DNA of 64,000 bases from Diphasiastrum complanatum (GCA_029204225.1 CM055094.1:68498036-68562035); one strand, 5' to 3'; shown: positions 45,847 through 58,070, numbered from the stretch's first letter. Made by a program: numbers and translations. Notes: generated by a model from the sequence alone, not told the origin.

Positions 45847-46511
45847 GCATGTATATAATCTTTTGTCTAGAAAAACAAATATATGATGTGGCTTTCTCAT
45901 ATAAGTAGTAGTAGTTATCTCTCCTTTTTCTTCTCTCTTTTCTTCGTCCCTGTGAATCTGTCTTTCGCACCTACTTACTCTCCTGTCGTCTCCTGCTGTC
46001 GTGCTCATTCCTGGACCTCCTCTTCCTTTATTCTTCTTTCATTTTGCACCTTCTCTTCCTTTTTTTCTTCTTTTTGTTTGCACCTAATTCTTTTTTCCTG
46101 ATAAAAGTAGTGGGTAGTTGTGTGCACTCCGATTCTGCTGCAAGCTGGGCTGATCTCCAGGCGCTTGATTTTTCTCTGCGACGGTGATGCACAGTAGGCG
46201 GTGCCCAACAGCCATGTCTCCCTGAGAATTTCACCAGTTCGTTCTGCTGTTCCTTTGCTTATGGATCATTCTAGCTTTCATGATTTCACCTAACCAGCTT
46301 CAGGCAAGTATACTTCAAAGAATATGACGTCTCTGTTGTACTATGCTTGGAAATCCCAAAAAAGCTTTCACAGTAATTAATTCATAGCTAGATTGGGTGT
46401 TCATAGTTTCTTTAGTATCTCATCTGTATATTGGAAACCTTGACGTATCGGCCTTGTCCAGTGTAGAATTGTCGATGATTTTGAGCAGATTATCTGGAAG
46501 AAAAACTGGAT

Positions 46512-47171
46512 ATGGCCGGGAACGAATCAGTCTCGATGCTGATAATGGAAACCCAGCATACCCTGGAAGGTGTGACGCTTGTGGGAAGATCGATGTCAGA
46601 GCTCAGGAATCGCAGATGTCCTAGTTGGTTTCATCAACCGCCTCGCTTTCAAAGATCTACGTCACGCTCGCTCAGTCCTGTTGAAAACCAGCTTTCCACT
46701 CGAGATTCCTTCAAGGAAAATTATCATACGCTGAAGCAAGAGTTGAACAACAGGCAGACGATTATGTCGCTCTTTAAGGCAGATTCAAGACCAAGCAGCT
46801 GGTGGGAACCCATGATACAGCACCCTCGCAGATTAACAAGAAAAAGCAGTACATGGCAGCACAAGTGGCCGAAGAATCCTGAAGATGGTGATGCTGAAGA
46901 ATCAATACTGAGGAAATTGCTGTTTAAATTCAAATCTCAGGCTCAAAGAATCGGCCAAGCTTGCTCAGGAGCGACCATCTTCATTCACAAAGATACTGTG
47001 ACATACACAGCCCAAAGTCGAAGTAGCTGCATGAGCAGAACATCATGCCCAAACAGTTTTCGGAAGCAAGCCCCAGATGATCTGGGCAAGTGCAGAAGCT
47101 TACGCTACATCACCATCTATCCACAGCAGCAGCTCAATCCTCCTCTTCCTGCTCCTGCACTGCCCACATGA
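46512..47171 (+). CDS. Hypothetical 219-codon open frame or frameshifted gene remnant
   Basis: The frame starts MAGNESVSMLIMETQHTLEG in good context (ATGGCC) and ends PPLPAPALPT. It lies 400 bp after a pyrimidine-rich leader-like region and has higher GC than its surroundings, so it may be a real gene. The best protein-like text, however, moves between frames: LVGFINRLAFKDLRHARSVL in frame 1, GKLSYAEARVEQQADDYVAL and KKKQYMAAQVAEES in frame 2, EDGDAEESILRKLLFKF in this frame, and SKPQMIWASAEAYATSPSIH in frame 1. That pattern fits a gene broken by several small indels. No family recognised. Confidence 0.4.
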   Translation: MAGNESVSMLIMETQHTLEGVTLVGRSMSELRNRRCPSWFHQPPRFQRSTSRSLSPVENQLSTRDSFKENYHTLKQELNNRQTIMSLFKADSRPSSWWEPMIQHPRRLTRKSSTWQHKWPKNPEDGDAEESILRKLLFKFKSQAQRIGQACSGATIFIHKDTVTYTAQSRSSCMSRTSCPNSFRKQAPDDLGKCRSLRYITIYPQQQLNPPLPAPALPT

Positions 47172-47217
47172 GCGATGTAGCTGCCACCAATTCAAGCAGT
47201 TAGATAAAGAAGTAAAA

Positions 47218-47240
47218 GAAGAAGAAGAAGAAGAAGAAGA
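47218..47240. repeat. (GAA)n microsatellite
   Basis: Seven GAA units following the open frame. Confidence 0.85.
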
Positions 47241-50200
47241 ATAAAAGAGAGTATGGCAGATCATTAGCATGGCTTAAATTGCTGATCAATCTCTTGATAA
47301 TCAATATAGATCTATGATGCTCTAATTTGTCCTTCTTTTGTATTCGAGTACGTTTGCATTTATAGGCTAAGCCATTTTTTATGCTCCCAAAGGTCCTTAG
47401 TCCACACACAAGCAGGATTTGGGATACCCAGCCCTTGGGTATGCTAGTGAGTAGAACATGTCTTATTTGATCTCAAGGGCGGTACATTTAGTTGTTAGAG
47501 ACGATTTGAGCCTAGGGTCTTCTGTTGCCACAAGTAACACTCTTATCCGACTTGCCCCCCATGGGAGACTCTCAGTCTTAAGGGTGAGGCATTGAGTTGC
47601 CATAATATTTTAAAAATTCAGGACCAAAGACTTGCAATTCAATTAAGTGGTAAGCAATCGTTTGCACCTAGTCTCAATTGGAGTTGGATTAATATGATGG
47701 TTGAGTAGAGAATTGCAAGTCTTGTAAGAGCCAACATGAGAATACGTAACTTCATGCATTAGGAGACGTATTTTTTTTAGATAGAGCTAAATGCCAACCT
47801 TAGTTGGTCATTGGAAGCCTTAATTTTCATCCCTCCACCCGTTGAGTGGGATGGTGAACGTAGTGTTATGCCTTGTGATGCCTATGTTTCTGAAGCTTGC
47901 ACTTGGTCTTTAACAACAACTCACACTAGCATTTATCTTCATCCTTTTATGAAGTGAGAAATGAATAGAGAAGTGCAAGTCTCATATGTGGCAATATGGA
48001 AATTAGCTCCACTACATGTGAGAGGCTATACTTCAGTTCACTCGATGGTATTGTGGCTCTTGCCGCTGCACCAATGATGTGGAAGGGATCACCTTTTGTT
48101 TTTGTAATGTGGCACTGAATGCTTGTGATAGTGTTATGTACATATGTACACTATACAACTCGTAGTAAGGTCAAGCCTAAACAAGGGCTCGAGGCATCGA
48201 TATGTCAATGCGATCACTTTTACCCAACTCAACCTACTATTCAAGGAGAATTTTGGTCATGAATCAATAATGATATATTTATAGTCTCTTCCTTTGATTT
48301 GTAGGTACTCACATAAGATAGCACAACCTGAATGAAAAATTTGCCATTTGTAGTTGTTTACTAATACAAGTGGATTGGGTCCATCACTAAAAACATTTTG
48401 TTCAACCAAATAAAGCCTCCTTATAAGTACACGAGTTTAACAAAGTGTTTCTAGGTGTTAAAATTTGAAGCTAGTGCGATGAAGGTGATGCAAATAAGCT
48501 CTACATCAATGCATTTTGGGTTTCCTCTGTCTAATCACTTATCTAGATAAGCTCAAATTATCCTAAATAAGATTTCAAGCTTATATAACTTTAGCTTTAT
48601 AAGATCAATATTTACTTAGTGCAACATGTGATTTGTGTTACATATGTAGCTTGAAGATAAAATAATGTTAAGAAGAACTTATTCAAAAGAGAATGCAAAA
48701 GCCTACATTACTTTGACAATGTAGAAAGTTCCTCAATCATGCTAAAAAAACCAAACACCTAAATTTACAATAAGTTGACCAAACTATATTCAACTCCTCC
48801 AAATAACCTACTCACCTACATTAACAACAAAAACTGTTGTTAAAACATGAATTCGTTTCAAATTACAAGTGTCAACATATATCTCCAATCCATGTTACAA
48901 CTCATTGAAATTGTGTTAGCTGGGTATTTTTGGGACTCTACCCCTCAATAGTGATAGTTAGTGTCATGACAATATCTATCATATCATATATGACTTTATT
49001 TATGTGATGGTATTTACCAACTTTCATGATATTTTCCTTAGTTTTGGACTATTTCTATGTCAATTCATCGTAAAGTCTGAAGTAGTAAGTGTGTAGTGAG
49101 TTTTGTCCTTGGAAGTGTGATAAAAAATATTGTTCATATGCTTTTACAAAGAACCAAGAATTATTATATATTTTAAGATTCATTTTCAAAAGTCCTTGCA
49201 AGTAGTCATATGTTTTTACATTGCATAAGATAACTTGTATCTTTTTGCGGGCATGTATGACAACATGTAGATGTTCAAGCTTTTTTGTCCAAAAAAAGAA
49301 GGGTAGAACATCTTTACTACTGCATTCAATCAAATAATTAGAAGCTACACTATGTACAAAGTGTAAGTAGAAACTATTGTTACTATTATTAGTGAAATAT
49401 CCAAGGTAAATAGACAAAGTGAGACATCTAACCACTTGAAAGTATACTAAATGACCTTATAATAGCAACAAAAAATAGAAGCCCTTAAAAAAAATTCCCA
49501 ACAAACTAGACTAGACACAAGCCCTTTAAAAAAAGGCCTACCAAACTAGACTAGACACATTGTGAAAGACAACGCGCACACAATCCCATCGTAGCTAGGA
49601 GTCTTTCATGGAAAATGTAGAACATGTGAATACACCAAATCAAAGATAATATCAAAGTTCTTTTGCCATAAAGTATCTTCACGTGAAAATGCAACAGTCA
49701 TGGCATCATCATTACATGCAAGACTCTACCATGCCATTCAAAATATGTAATCAAGAACATTTTATAACATGCAATCCATCAACATCCATACTAGTCTCTA
49801 TAAGGAGGAGCATGAGAAATGCACATCAAAGCTCTTGTAGAAGACTCTATTATAGGGGACAAAATGTAGTAACATCGTCATTTATGATCTTGAAATGTAT
49901 AGCATTAGCTTACTGTTTTAAACCAACATGATTGAGTATTTTAAACAAATTTTAAGAAGAAACAAAACTTGAAAACATACAAAGCATTCATCATGTATAT
50001 TTTCTCAACCACATAACATGGACTAGTACAAAAATTAATATCATTCTCATTACTATTGGCCATATGCCATCATGTAGTTATCATGTCATTCATCCTTTTC
50101 TACAATGATGAGCACAGTGGGAGTTAAGGTAGATTAAGAGAAAACATGATCTTGTACTAACACATGCAAGACTTAGGCTTTAAGCACTAAAAACATCTAC

Positions 50201-51479
50201 CATTAGTGACTACATATAAAAAAATTGATAGATATAGACCACTTTATGAGACTATCTAACAAAGGTGGTCAAATAAGAAATCAACCTCTAATTGATGACC
50301 TCAACAACAAGTAAATGTTTGAGAAGATGAACCGTAGGCTAAGACAACCACTTTTTTTCTATGGTTTTTAGTAAAATGGTGCCATACATGGAAAAAAAAA
50401 TTATCATATTAACAACCTGACAATTTAGGGTGTTGACAATCTGGTAAAAAATTATTTGCGAGTTTTCTGAGTTTCATTCTACCCATGGTTCACCGATTAT
50501 GTAGCACATAGTGTGCCATGTAATATTAGCAGCATTCTATCTCTAATTGCAAGAAGATCCTAACTAAATACAAAAATTTCAATGGATTTTAACATGAACA
50601 AACATGCTGCTTGTGAGGACCTCAATGTGAGACAACTTTGCAAGTGACATTGGTTGTCTCCACTCTATACTACTAATAATCTTCTCCATGTCTCTTGATA
50701 GGTGTCATGAAAATTGTATAGTCTATGTGATAATGCAAGTACCAAACTGTGTAGTCAATATGGCAATTCAGGTATTAAACCATCATCGTCATAAGAAATA
50801 TCCACTTTTAATATACTGAATTGTAAGTTTGTGAAATTCATTAATGTTTAATAGGTTGAAAAGTTCAAATTATAAGATAGAAAAGGCATTTTGACACATT
50901 TGAGATCCAAATTTTGAGTTAAAACATTATTTCAGCATATTTTTTGTAGTCTTTACGCATAGCACACCGACATGATAAGTCAAATAGCTAGAAAAAAAAA
51001 ATTATAGCCTCAAAGATAGCACACTAGCGTTTTAAGTGTAAAAGAATTTTTTTTTTTTTGTTGAATCACTTGGCACGCCGGCGTGCCCTGGTTGGGCCTT
51101 GGCATTTTGCGAGTTTCGCGAGTTTAGGTTTCGGAATAGGCAACACTTTTTGTGTTACAAATTTAGAAGATGCCAAAAAAATTGCTACACATGGTGTGCC
51201 ACCAATTTTAAATCTAATTATGCCAAAAGCATACCAATTTCTTCTACACTGAAAAATCTAAATATGACCAATTATGTATGTGTTGTTCTCATAACAAAGC
51301 AAAGAATGAAACAAATCATGGCTCGTCATTTTTTATCAAAAGTTGACGTATGATTTAGAGAACATCAATTTCAATATCCGAACATGTTACAACTTCATAT
51401 TAAGTACAATGCAATGTTTTTCAATGCAAAACTATGTAGAAAGACATTAATGGTGAAGTGAATCACTTTGAAAGAGTGT
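47241..51479. other. AT-rich region without recognised genes
   Basis: Scattered short open frames (for example 49055-49435, -) lack domains or codon structure I can support. No LTR termini were recognised. Confidence 0.4.
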
Positions 51480-51670
51480 TGCATTCTCCAATGCCATGAA
51501 GTCTTCACAATGGCTTGATTTTCTTGGCTTGAACCTTCTCTATTACAAAATGGTGTGCAATCTCGATAGGCTTGGTTCGAGCATGGAAGATAGGATTGGT
51601 GGCAAGTTGTTGTGATGCTTGATTATCACAATAAATGCATGGAATCTCCTTGGCCTTGATCACATGAGCT
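51480..51670 (-). pseudogene. Copia RNase H end fragment
   Basis: On the minus strand: HVIKAKEIPCIYCDNQASQQ, then LATNPIFHARTKPIEIAHHF and VIEKVQAKKIKPL and a stop. These are the last RNase H motifs of Copia (YCDNQ...NP.FHARTKHIEI..HF). It is joined at 51671 to LTR text of the same family, an unnatural order (LTR then RNase H) that shows rearrangement. Confidence 0.75.
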
Positions 51671-52237
51671 CATTGGGTGTTAGATTCATTTGATATACCA
51701 ATCTACACAAGATTAGTGCACTTTAGATCAATTTTCCATCAAAAAATCTAACAAGAACAATCAATAATGATCAAAACTAAGGCCTACTGGTTTCACATGT
51801 GTGAAGACCTATTCCTATACGGCCTTCAGACAGAAAATGAAGTACTAACAACTTAGAATGCTAAGAAATCATAAAACTTCAAGACTAGCATTGAAATAAC
51901 TCAATATATGCCTCCAAAACCAAGATCTCACTTCATTGATGAATATGGTCAAATGTGGCTCTATATATACAAGTGTGGGAGCTCGTGCTGCTACTGACTC
52001 AGCTAAGCTAGCATGTGTGAAAGTTCCTAGTCACCAATAGATCCACTAATCACATCCAACTTGGCACATGGTCCATGATTTCCTAGATTTAAGCCACCTT
52101 CTTGATTTTGGGCAATTTTCCTAATTTATAAAAACTTAGGTAAATATCTTCTACAAGTGGAAACTCGCATACTAGTGATGTTTCCACATGTGAGAAGACC
52201 TCTACACATGGGAGATCACTCCTACTCTCATGGTATA
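51671..52237 (-). repeat. Copia LTR fragment, minus orientation
   Basis: It shares its inner part with 55945-56240 (+) (GTATAGG..TAGGTCTTCACA, GTGAAACCAGTAGGCCTTA, TTTTTTGATGGAAAATTGAT) and its outer part with 63281-63580 (-). It is cut at the 52238 end by a Gypsy LTR and at 51671 by RNase H sequence. Confidence 0.7.
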
Positions 52238-53329
52238 TGTTAGTCGATTCTCTAGTACCGAGCCAAGCTGAAGACATAAGTTATCTCTCACCCATGACCG
52301 AGGAGGTCTCAGAAGGAAGAGAGCAGAAGAAGCTGAGAGCCGAGCTTGAGAGCCGAGGAAATACTAGCTAGGAAGATAGTGATTAACTATGTGAGCCAAC
52401 GTGGTGTATCCCAAAGAAGGAATGACCATGTAGGATCTAGTAACATTTCCTTGAATAGTTGTAATAAATGTAGACCCCCCTTAAAATAGTAAGAGTGAGC
52501 CACCTTTTGATGGTGACCTCTAGTGGAAGGGCAAATTCCACATGAAATTTCTAATTTAGTGGAATTGCCACATGGGCTCCACATGGGCAGCTTTCTTGCT
52601 TATTTAAGGGGCCCCCTCTCTTGTGAGGGAGCTTTTGATTGTATTTTCAAGTTCTCTTGAGCTAATAAAGAGGATCCTCCACGAGTTCTTGAAGATCACT
52701 AAGCTCCTTGTTCATGGCAATGATCTTGAGTGATATTTCTATGAGCATACTTGATTCCTTGCTTGTGAATTAACTAGATTCTTGTTTCTTGTTCTTGCTT
52801 AGTTGTGGATTAGCTTCAATTCTTGCTTGTGAAATCTTGTAGAAATCAGCATTCAAGTAAACTATAGAGGCTAGAAATGTGGTGTAAATCTTGCATAGTT
52901 TTGACATTCTAGTTCTTGATGTTCTTGGATAATTTAGGCATCAAGTAATGTATGTTTCTTGATTCCTAGATTGTTAAATGCTGTTAGGAATCTTGTTTCT
53001 TGAATCTGGTTTTGGTTTCAGTAGCTATTCTAGTTCTTGATTGTTCTTTGATTCAGTAGCTAGTAGTAGGATTGCTCTCTTGCTGAATGCTGATCTGTTT
53101 GAGCTGTAGATGGTTGCATGGCTAGTGTATGCATGTAGCTGAGTATCGGATTTGAGTTACCCACTGACAGGCTAGGAAATATGTAATGCATCCTTGAATA
53201 TTGCTTCTACTCTGTAAACGTTCTAATAAGAAGAATAATCACAAAGAACCATAACGACAAAGGTAATCCAAAAGAGATAAGCAACAAAAAGAGAAAAATG
53301 TGTTCACAGATTCAGTGAATAAGTGAACA
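52238..53329 (+). repeat. Gypsy 5' LTR, about 1.09 kb
   Basis: From TGTTAGTCGATTCTCTAG to GAATAAGTGAACA. It shares the order GAGAGCCGAG, CCACTAGAGG-type block, TTATTTAAGGGG TATA-like box (about 52595), AATAAAGAG (52663) and CCTCCACGAG with the LTRs at 14422 (-) and 23188 (+). It has landed inside a Copia LTR. Confidence 0.75.
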
Positions 53330-53331
53330 TT

Positions 53332-53343
53332 TGGCGCCGTTCC
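53332..53343 (+). other. Gypsy primer-binding site (TGGCGCC type)
   Basis: TGGCGCCGTTCC follows the LTR end by two bases. TGGCGCCGTTGCC is the primer-binding site typical of plant Tat/Athila-type Gypsy elements, unlike the tRNA-Met sites elsewhere in this window. Confidence 0.7.
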
Positions 53344-53540
53344 ACAGCTACACACATGCTCAACCAAGCCATATCTCAGGCTCCTGTGTTGCGACACCAT
53401 CGTCTGAGAGCTCCTACACATTCATTGACGAGCTCATCCCTTCAGTCTGGACCGAAGTCCTACTCGTTTCTCAACCAAAGTCTCATGATCCTCACCACGA
53501 TGAGCTCCACAATCTCAACTGGAGCCGGACCACTACCTCA

Positions 53541-54190
53541 TACCTCTCGACTGAACGAAACCGTCATATCTCAACCGGACCCTTCAATCCAAAAAATTCA
53601 ACCGAAGTGCTCAGTAAAAAACTCGACCGGAGCACTGCCATCAATTCTCAACCGGAGCATTTCGCTCGCATCTCAACCGGAGTGCTCAGTAAAAACACAA
53701 CCGGAGCACTGCCATTAATTCTCAACCGGAGTGCTCAGTAAAAAACTTGACCAGAGCACTGCCATCAATTCTCAACTGGAGCATTTTGTTCGAATCTCAA
53801 CCGAAGTGCTCAAAAAAAAAAAAAACTCAACCCGAGCACTACCATCACATCTCAACCGGAGTGTTCAGTCCAATCTCGACCGAAGCACTCTGTTCAGATC
53901 TTGACCGCAGCACTTCTGTCAGCTCTTGACAGAAGCATTCCGCTCACATCTCAACCAAAGAACTCTCCTCAGATCTCGACCGGAGCACTCTATTCAGATC
54001 TCGACCGGAGCACTCTTCTCAAATCTCAACTGGAGCACTCTGCTCAAATCTCAACCGGAACATTGTTCTTGAATCTCAACTGGAGGACACAGTCCCCTCT
54101 CAACCGACAGCCTACTTCCAATCTCAACCGAAGTCGAACCCCTGTCAAATTTCAACCGAAGTCGGAACCTCACTCAAGTTCCGACCGATG
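53541..54190 (+). repeat. 25-bp tandem array in the Gypsy leader
   Basis: Degenerate units of 25 bp with core TCTC(A/G)ACCGGAGCACT and variable GT(T)CAGAT tail, about 25 copies between the primer-binding site and gag. Because 25 is not divisible by three and stops are rare, overlapping open frames appear; they are artefacts. The same unit occurs on the minus strand at 59275-59560 and 60180-60930. Confidence 0.8.
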
Positions 54191-54385
54191 CACATCCGTC
54201 CTTGACCGTCACAAACCGTAGTAGACCGCAATATTACAATATACGGCCTTCAATGACCTCCATCGACCATCCCAAACCGAAATCAACCCGTAACAGACCA
54301 CAACACCCACATTCTGACAACATATCCACCGTACCCAAAGTGCACAAGTTTATTTCCACCATCCTACGACACTCTACAAGCTGTC

Positions 54386-55282
54386 ATGGATCGTCCTAAT
54401 GATCCGAATACTACAGAGGACTATCCACCAGAGATGGTCTCCCCATCTACCGAACAGGCTCGATTTAACAGGTATTCTAGGATGAAATCCCAGGTCCAAG
54501 AACCATCCACAAACCCATTCGACAGATGGGAACCTACGCGTTATGAAGCTCCATATGAACGACCACAATTCCATGCTGCCGAATCATCCCATACACGAGC
54601 TCACTTAAACGAAGCTTTCGCAAATAATGTTCCACGTACTGAAAAAAGGACCCCAAAGCTAGACTTACCTAAGTACAATGGTAACACTGATCCTCAGCGA
54701 TTTCTCCAAGTCTTTGAGAACGCCTGTGACGTCTACGGCGAGACAGCACCAGAGGCCATGGTACAGCTCTTCTCGATGACCATGATCGATCGCGCACAAG
54801 AGTGGTTTTTTAACCTTGATCGTGAAGATAAACGTGACTGGTTACTCTTGAAAGAGGCATTTATCAAACGGTTCAAGCCTTTTCGCTTGATAGAAAGTCC
54901 TTTTGTCAAACTAAGTAATATCAAAATGACAAAAGACAAAAAAGTATGTGACTATACTGAACGATGTAAACGATTAAAAAGTCAGATACAAGAGCAACCT
55001 ACCGAGTCCATGCTCATCATTTGGTTCCTCATTGGACTTCCCCGATGGATCAGACGTGAACTTCGTTCCAATGATGAATACACATCATTGAAACAAGCCA
55101 TGTCTGCTGCCATTCGAGAAGAAGATGAGGGCTCAGATGTTGAGGAACCACAAAAACGGAGAGCACATCGTGCTGTCCAAGAAGCTCAACCAAACGATGA
55201 CACACGAGAACAGTTATGGAAAACACAGATGGAGTTGCTTACTCAACAACACCAACAACAGATGGAGAAACTCACCAAATGA
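54386..55282 (+). CDS. Gypsy gag (298 codons, intact capsid region)
   Basis: It starts MDRPNDPNTTEDYPPEMVSP and has the retrotransposon gag core at about residues 92-230: PKLDLPKYNGNTDPQRFLQV, FENACDVYG, DRAQEWFFNLDREDKRDW, LLLKEAFIKRFKPFR, CDYTERCKRLKSQI and IIWFLIGLPRWIRRELRSND. A Q-rich tail ends at a stop at 55282; the zinc knuckles follow in another frame (55280-55550), so a frameshift separates them. No pol follows: at 55945 the sequence changes to a Copia LTR. It belongs to the element whose LTR begins at 52238. Confidence 0.85.
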   Translation: MDRPNDPNTTEDYPPEMVSPSTEQARFNRYSRMKSQVQEPSTNPFDRWEPTRYEAPYERPQFHAAESSHTRAHLNEAFANNVPRTEKRTPKLDLPKYNGNTDPQRFLQVFENACDVYGETAPEAMVQLFSMTMIDRAQEWFFNLDREDKRDWLLLKEAFIKRFKPFRLIESPFVKLSNIKMTKDKKVCDYTERCKRLKSQIQEQPTESMLIIWFLIGLPRWIRRELRSNDEYTSLKQAMSAAIREEDEGSDVEEPQKRRAHRAVQEAQPNDDTREQLWKTQMELLTQQHQQQMEKLTK

Positions 55283-55944
55283 GTTTCAAACCACTCTCAA
55301 GTCTATCCAAAGTTCGATGCCAGGTCAGTTACCCACTGGCCAAATCCATCATAGACGAGAGAACATGTGGTGCCCTCACTACCGAGGTACACACACTGGC
55401 AATGAGTGCCCTTCATACCAACCGGTCCTAGATACCTCCTTGATAAAATGTGAAATCTGTGACTTTATGGGGCATACCTCCCTTTATTGCTATTATAACC
55501 CGAGGAATCAGCCTCACAACCAGTCAGGAGGACATTATCAACCTCCTTGATAGCAACAACACACGCCCTATCCACCACGAAACAACCAGATCCATATACA
55601 AGAGTTGCCCAGACCACCTAGACATCAACCTCAACAACAGCTTGCACTCTTAGGACCACCACCACGAGGACAACAGGATCTAGGAGCACAAAAAAATAGA
55701 CATCCTCGAGAGTCTGTTGCACACACCCCTGGTAGAAAACTCCTATGATCAATCATATCTGAACCTGTTAGAGTTCTTACTAGAGCACAACGCCAACAAC
55801 ACGAACAGTAGCAAAACCATGGACAATCAGCTGACCCACATGGAAGCCATTTGACGGCCTCCACAGCACCAAAAGATTACCCAGACCCAAAAGTGGAACA
55901 AAGACAATACAATGAATTTCGAGCTTTTGCGAGAGGAAAAGAGG
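55280..55944 (+). pseudogene. Gypsy gag zinc-knuckle region and truncated downstream part
   Basis: In a shifted frame: MWCPHYRGTHTGNECPSY (a knuckle with one cysteine changed to tyrosine) and KCEICDFMGHTSLYCYY (a complete CCHC box). From about 55550 to 55944 the reading is proline/glutamine-rich with several stops. No protease or RT motif appears before the Copia boundary at 55945. Confidence 0.7.
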
Positions 55945-56240
55945 CATATCTTGAGCTATTTCAATGCTACTCTTGATGTTTTCTGATTTCTTAGCATTCT
56001 AACTTGTTAGTACTTCATTCTTTATCTGCAGGCCATACAGGTATAGGTCTTCACATGTGTGAAACCAGTAGGCCTTATTATTAATCATTATTTATTGTTC
56101 TTGTTAGATTTTTTGATGGAAAATTGATGTAAAGTGAACTAATCTTGTGTAGATTGGCAGATCAATTGAATCTAACACCCAATCTCTCTTTTGGATCTGT
56201 TTGTGATCCATTCTTGGTCCTTAGTCTCTATATTTTCACA
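55945..56240 (+). repeat. Copia LTR 3' part
   Basis: It starts abruptly at GGCATATCTTGAG and ends CTATATTTTCACA; a primer-binding site follows. The inner text matches the minus-strand LTR at 51671-52237. The 5' part of this LTR is missing here. Confidence 0.7.
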
Positions 56241-56265
56241 TGGTATCAAATCCAAGTACAAGAGC
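56241..56265 (+). other. Copia primer-binding site
   Basis: TGGTATCAAATCCAAGTACA follows the LTR end; initiator tRNA-Met type and close to that of the 35-kb element. Confidence 0.7.
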
Positions 56266-56813
56266 ATTGATGGCAATAATCAGATACTACACCTAAATTA
56301 GTAAGTTTTTGAAACTAACTAATCTAGAGGTGGCGAGTTTGATTGGATAGCTAGAGTCAAAATATTTGTGCCAAATCTTGTTGTGGGCTGCAAGAGTACT
56401 TTTCACATGTGTGGGGCCATACATCACTTTTTTTTAACAGTAAAATATAGTTTTGGTACATTATTACCATCACACACCCAAAACTAGTCAATTTAGTGCA
56501 TTGTTTCTATTCCTTTGATTTGTTCATGGTTTAGATCAATTATATAGTTGATTTAAAGCTTGATTCAAGTACATTAAATCTGATTCTCAGATGTTTTGAG
56601 TGTGCATTGAAGTTCAGAGAGAAAGATTGCCAAAACCCATAGATTAAGTAGTGATTTTGCAAGTGAGAGATCCAAATCTATTAATCCATCATTCTAGATT
56701 TGTTCAAAGAGTGATAGGGTGTGGTCTATAAGCTTTCAATTTCTAGAAGACATCTTAGGTTCAGATCTCAAGTGAAACTATAATAAGTTTCAAGTGCCTT
56801 TTCACTAAAAAAA

Positions 56814-57760
56814 ATGGCATCAATGGGTGGTTTTTTGCTTGAAGCCAATGAAAGGCTCACATCCACTAACTTTGCCATTTGGAAAGCGAGAGTGGAGTCT
56901 TTGTTAGTACTCCATGATCAGTATGAAATTCTCCTTGTTTTGTTGAGGAAGAAGAACCTCAAGGTGGACAAGAAGTGGTTAGATACAAGAAGAAATTTAG
57001 ATTGGCATTACATTGGTCTTCAAAGATAAGGAGATTTCCAACAAACTTTCATCTTGTCAAGGATCATGCAATGGTTGAGGAGGAGCTTCAAGGAGTTGAA
57101 GACCAAGAGGATCTTGCTCAAGATCCAAAGGAGCCAAGAAGATCAACAAGGATGAGGGCCGAGCCATCAAGGCTCACTTACATTGACAAAGGGAAGCAAA
57201 GGGAACACACCTCTTATTCTTTCTTGACTACTATGCTTGAAGAACCAACTTGTTTTGAAGCAGCAATTAAGTCTCAAAGTTGGAAGAATGCTATGCAAGT
57301 TGAGTTTTATGCCTTGTTGGAAAATCAAACTTGGGATCTCGTTGATCTACCCCATGGAAAGAAGCCTCATATTTGTAAATGGATATATAGATTGAAGTAT
57401 AGTCAAGATGATTCCATTCATAAGTATAAGGCTAGACTTGTAGCAAAAGGATTTTTGCAAACCAAAGGCATGGATTTTGAATGAAACCTTTGCACCTATT
57501 GCAAAGCCTCTTACCATTAGATTGATCATATGTCTTGCTACTTCTTTCAAATGGGAGCTCTTTCAACTATCTCTCTTTCATCAACTGAATCTGAGTACAA
57601 AGCTATGACAACAACAAAGGAGATCCTATGGATAAGAAGACTTTTGGAGGAACTTCATGTTATCAAGGCTGAGGACATTCCACACATTTACTGTGACAAT
57701 CAAGCAGCCCAACACTGTTGCCAACAATCCAATCTTCCATGCTCGAACCAAGCACATGCT
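56814..57760 (+). pseudogene. Copia polyprotein collapsed by internal deletions
   Basis: Gag start MASMGGFLLEANERLTSTNF and AIWKARVESLLVLHDQYEIL (56814-57030) jumps directly to the integrase-RT linker RRSTRMRAEPSRLTYIDKGK and RT start SQSWKNAMQVEFYALLENQ, HICKWIYRLKYSQDD, KARLVAKGFLQTKGMD (57100-57484). It then jumps to RNase H ALSTISLSSTESEYKAMTTT, KEILWIRRLLEELHV and HIYCDNQAAQH (57545-57720). The zinc knuckle, protease, integrase core and RT catalytic YVDD are missing. No 3' LTR is seen; at about 57780 minus-strand Gypsy-associated sequence starts. Confidence 0.8.
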
Positions 57761-57857
57761 CCAGTGAGCTATTCAGGGTTAGAGAGGGTTGGGTACTGAT
57801 CTGGGGTGTGGGATAGTGAGGCTAAACCAAAAAATAGGCGTGGTGTTAGAACTAAAG

Positions 57858-58070
57858 ATGGAGGTGGAGGTGGAGGTGGAGGTGTCTGACTTCTTCCTGG
57901 CTGCTTCCCCTTTTCTGGTTCGTCGTCGCTTATCTTCATCAGGTCCACAGCATCAAAATATTGAGATGTGTCCAATATGTGGACTTGCTAGGCCTAGGCT
58001 GTTCCTGTGTCTTGGGGACTGGATATTCCCACTCCTCCCCCCCCCCCAAAAAAAAAAAAAAAAAAAACTT
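57858..58070. repeat. Low-complexity patches: (GGAGGT)n and C/A homopolymers
   Basis: Four GGAGGT units at about 57858-57883, and C11 followed by A20 at about 58037-58067. On the minus strand these lie just beyond the accessory pseudogene's stop. Confidence 0.8.

Noticed and set aside
49055-49435. 126-codon minus-strand frame
   Set aside because: Aromatic and Asn-rich translation typical of AT-rich DNA; no recognisable domain and no supporting context.
53323-54399. Four overlapping open frames in different phases
   Set aside because: They translate the 25-bp tandem array, which is nearly stop-free in every frame; no motif or start context supports them.
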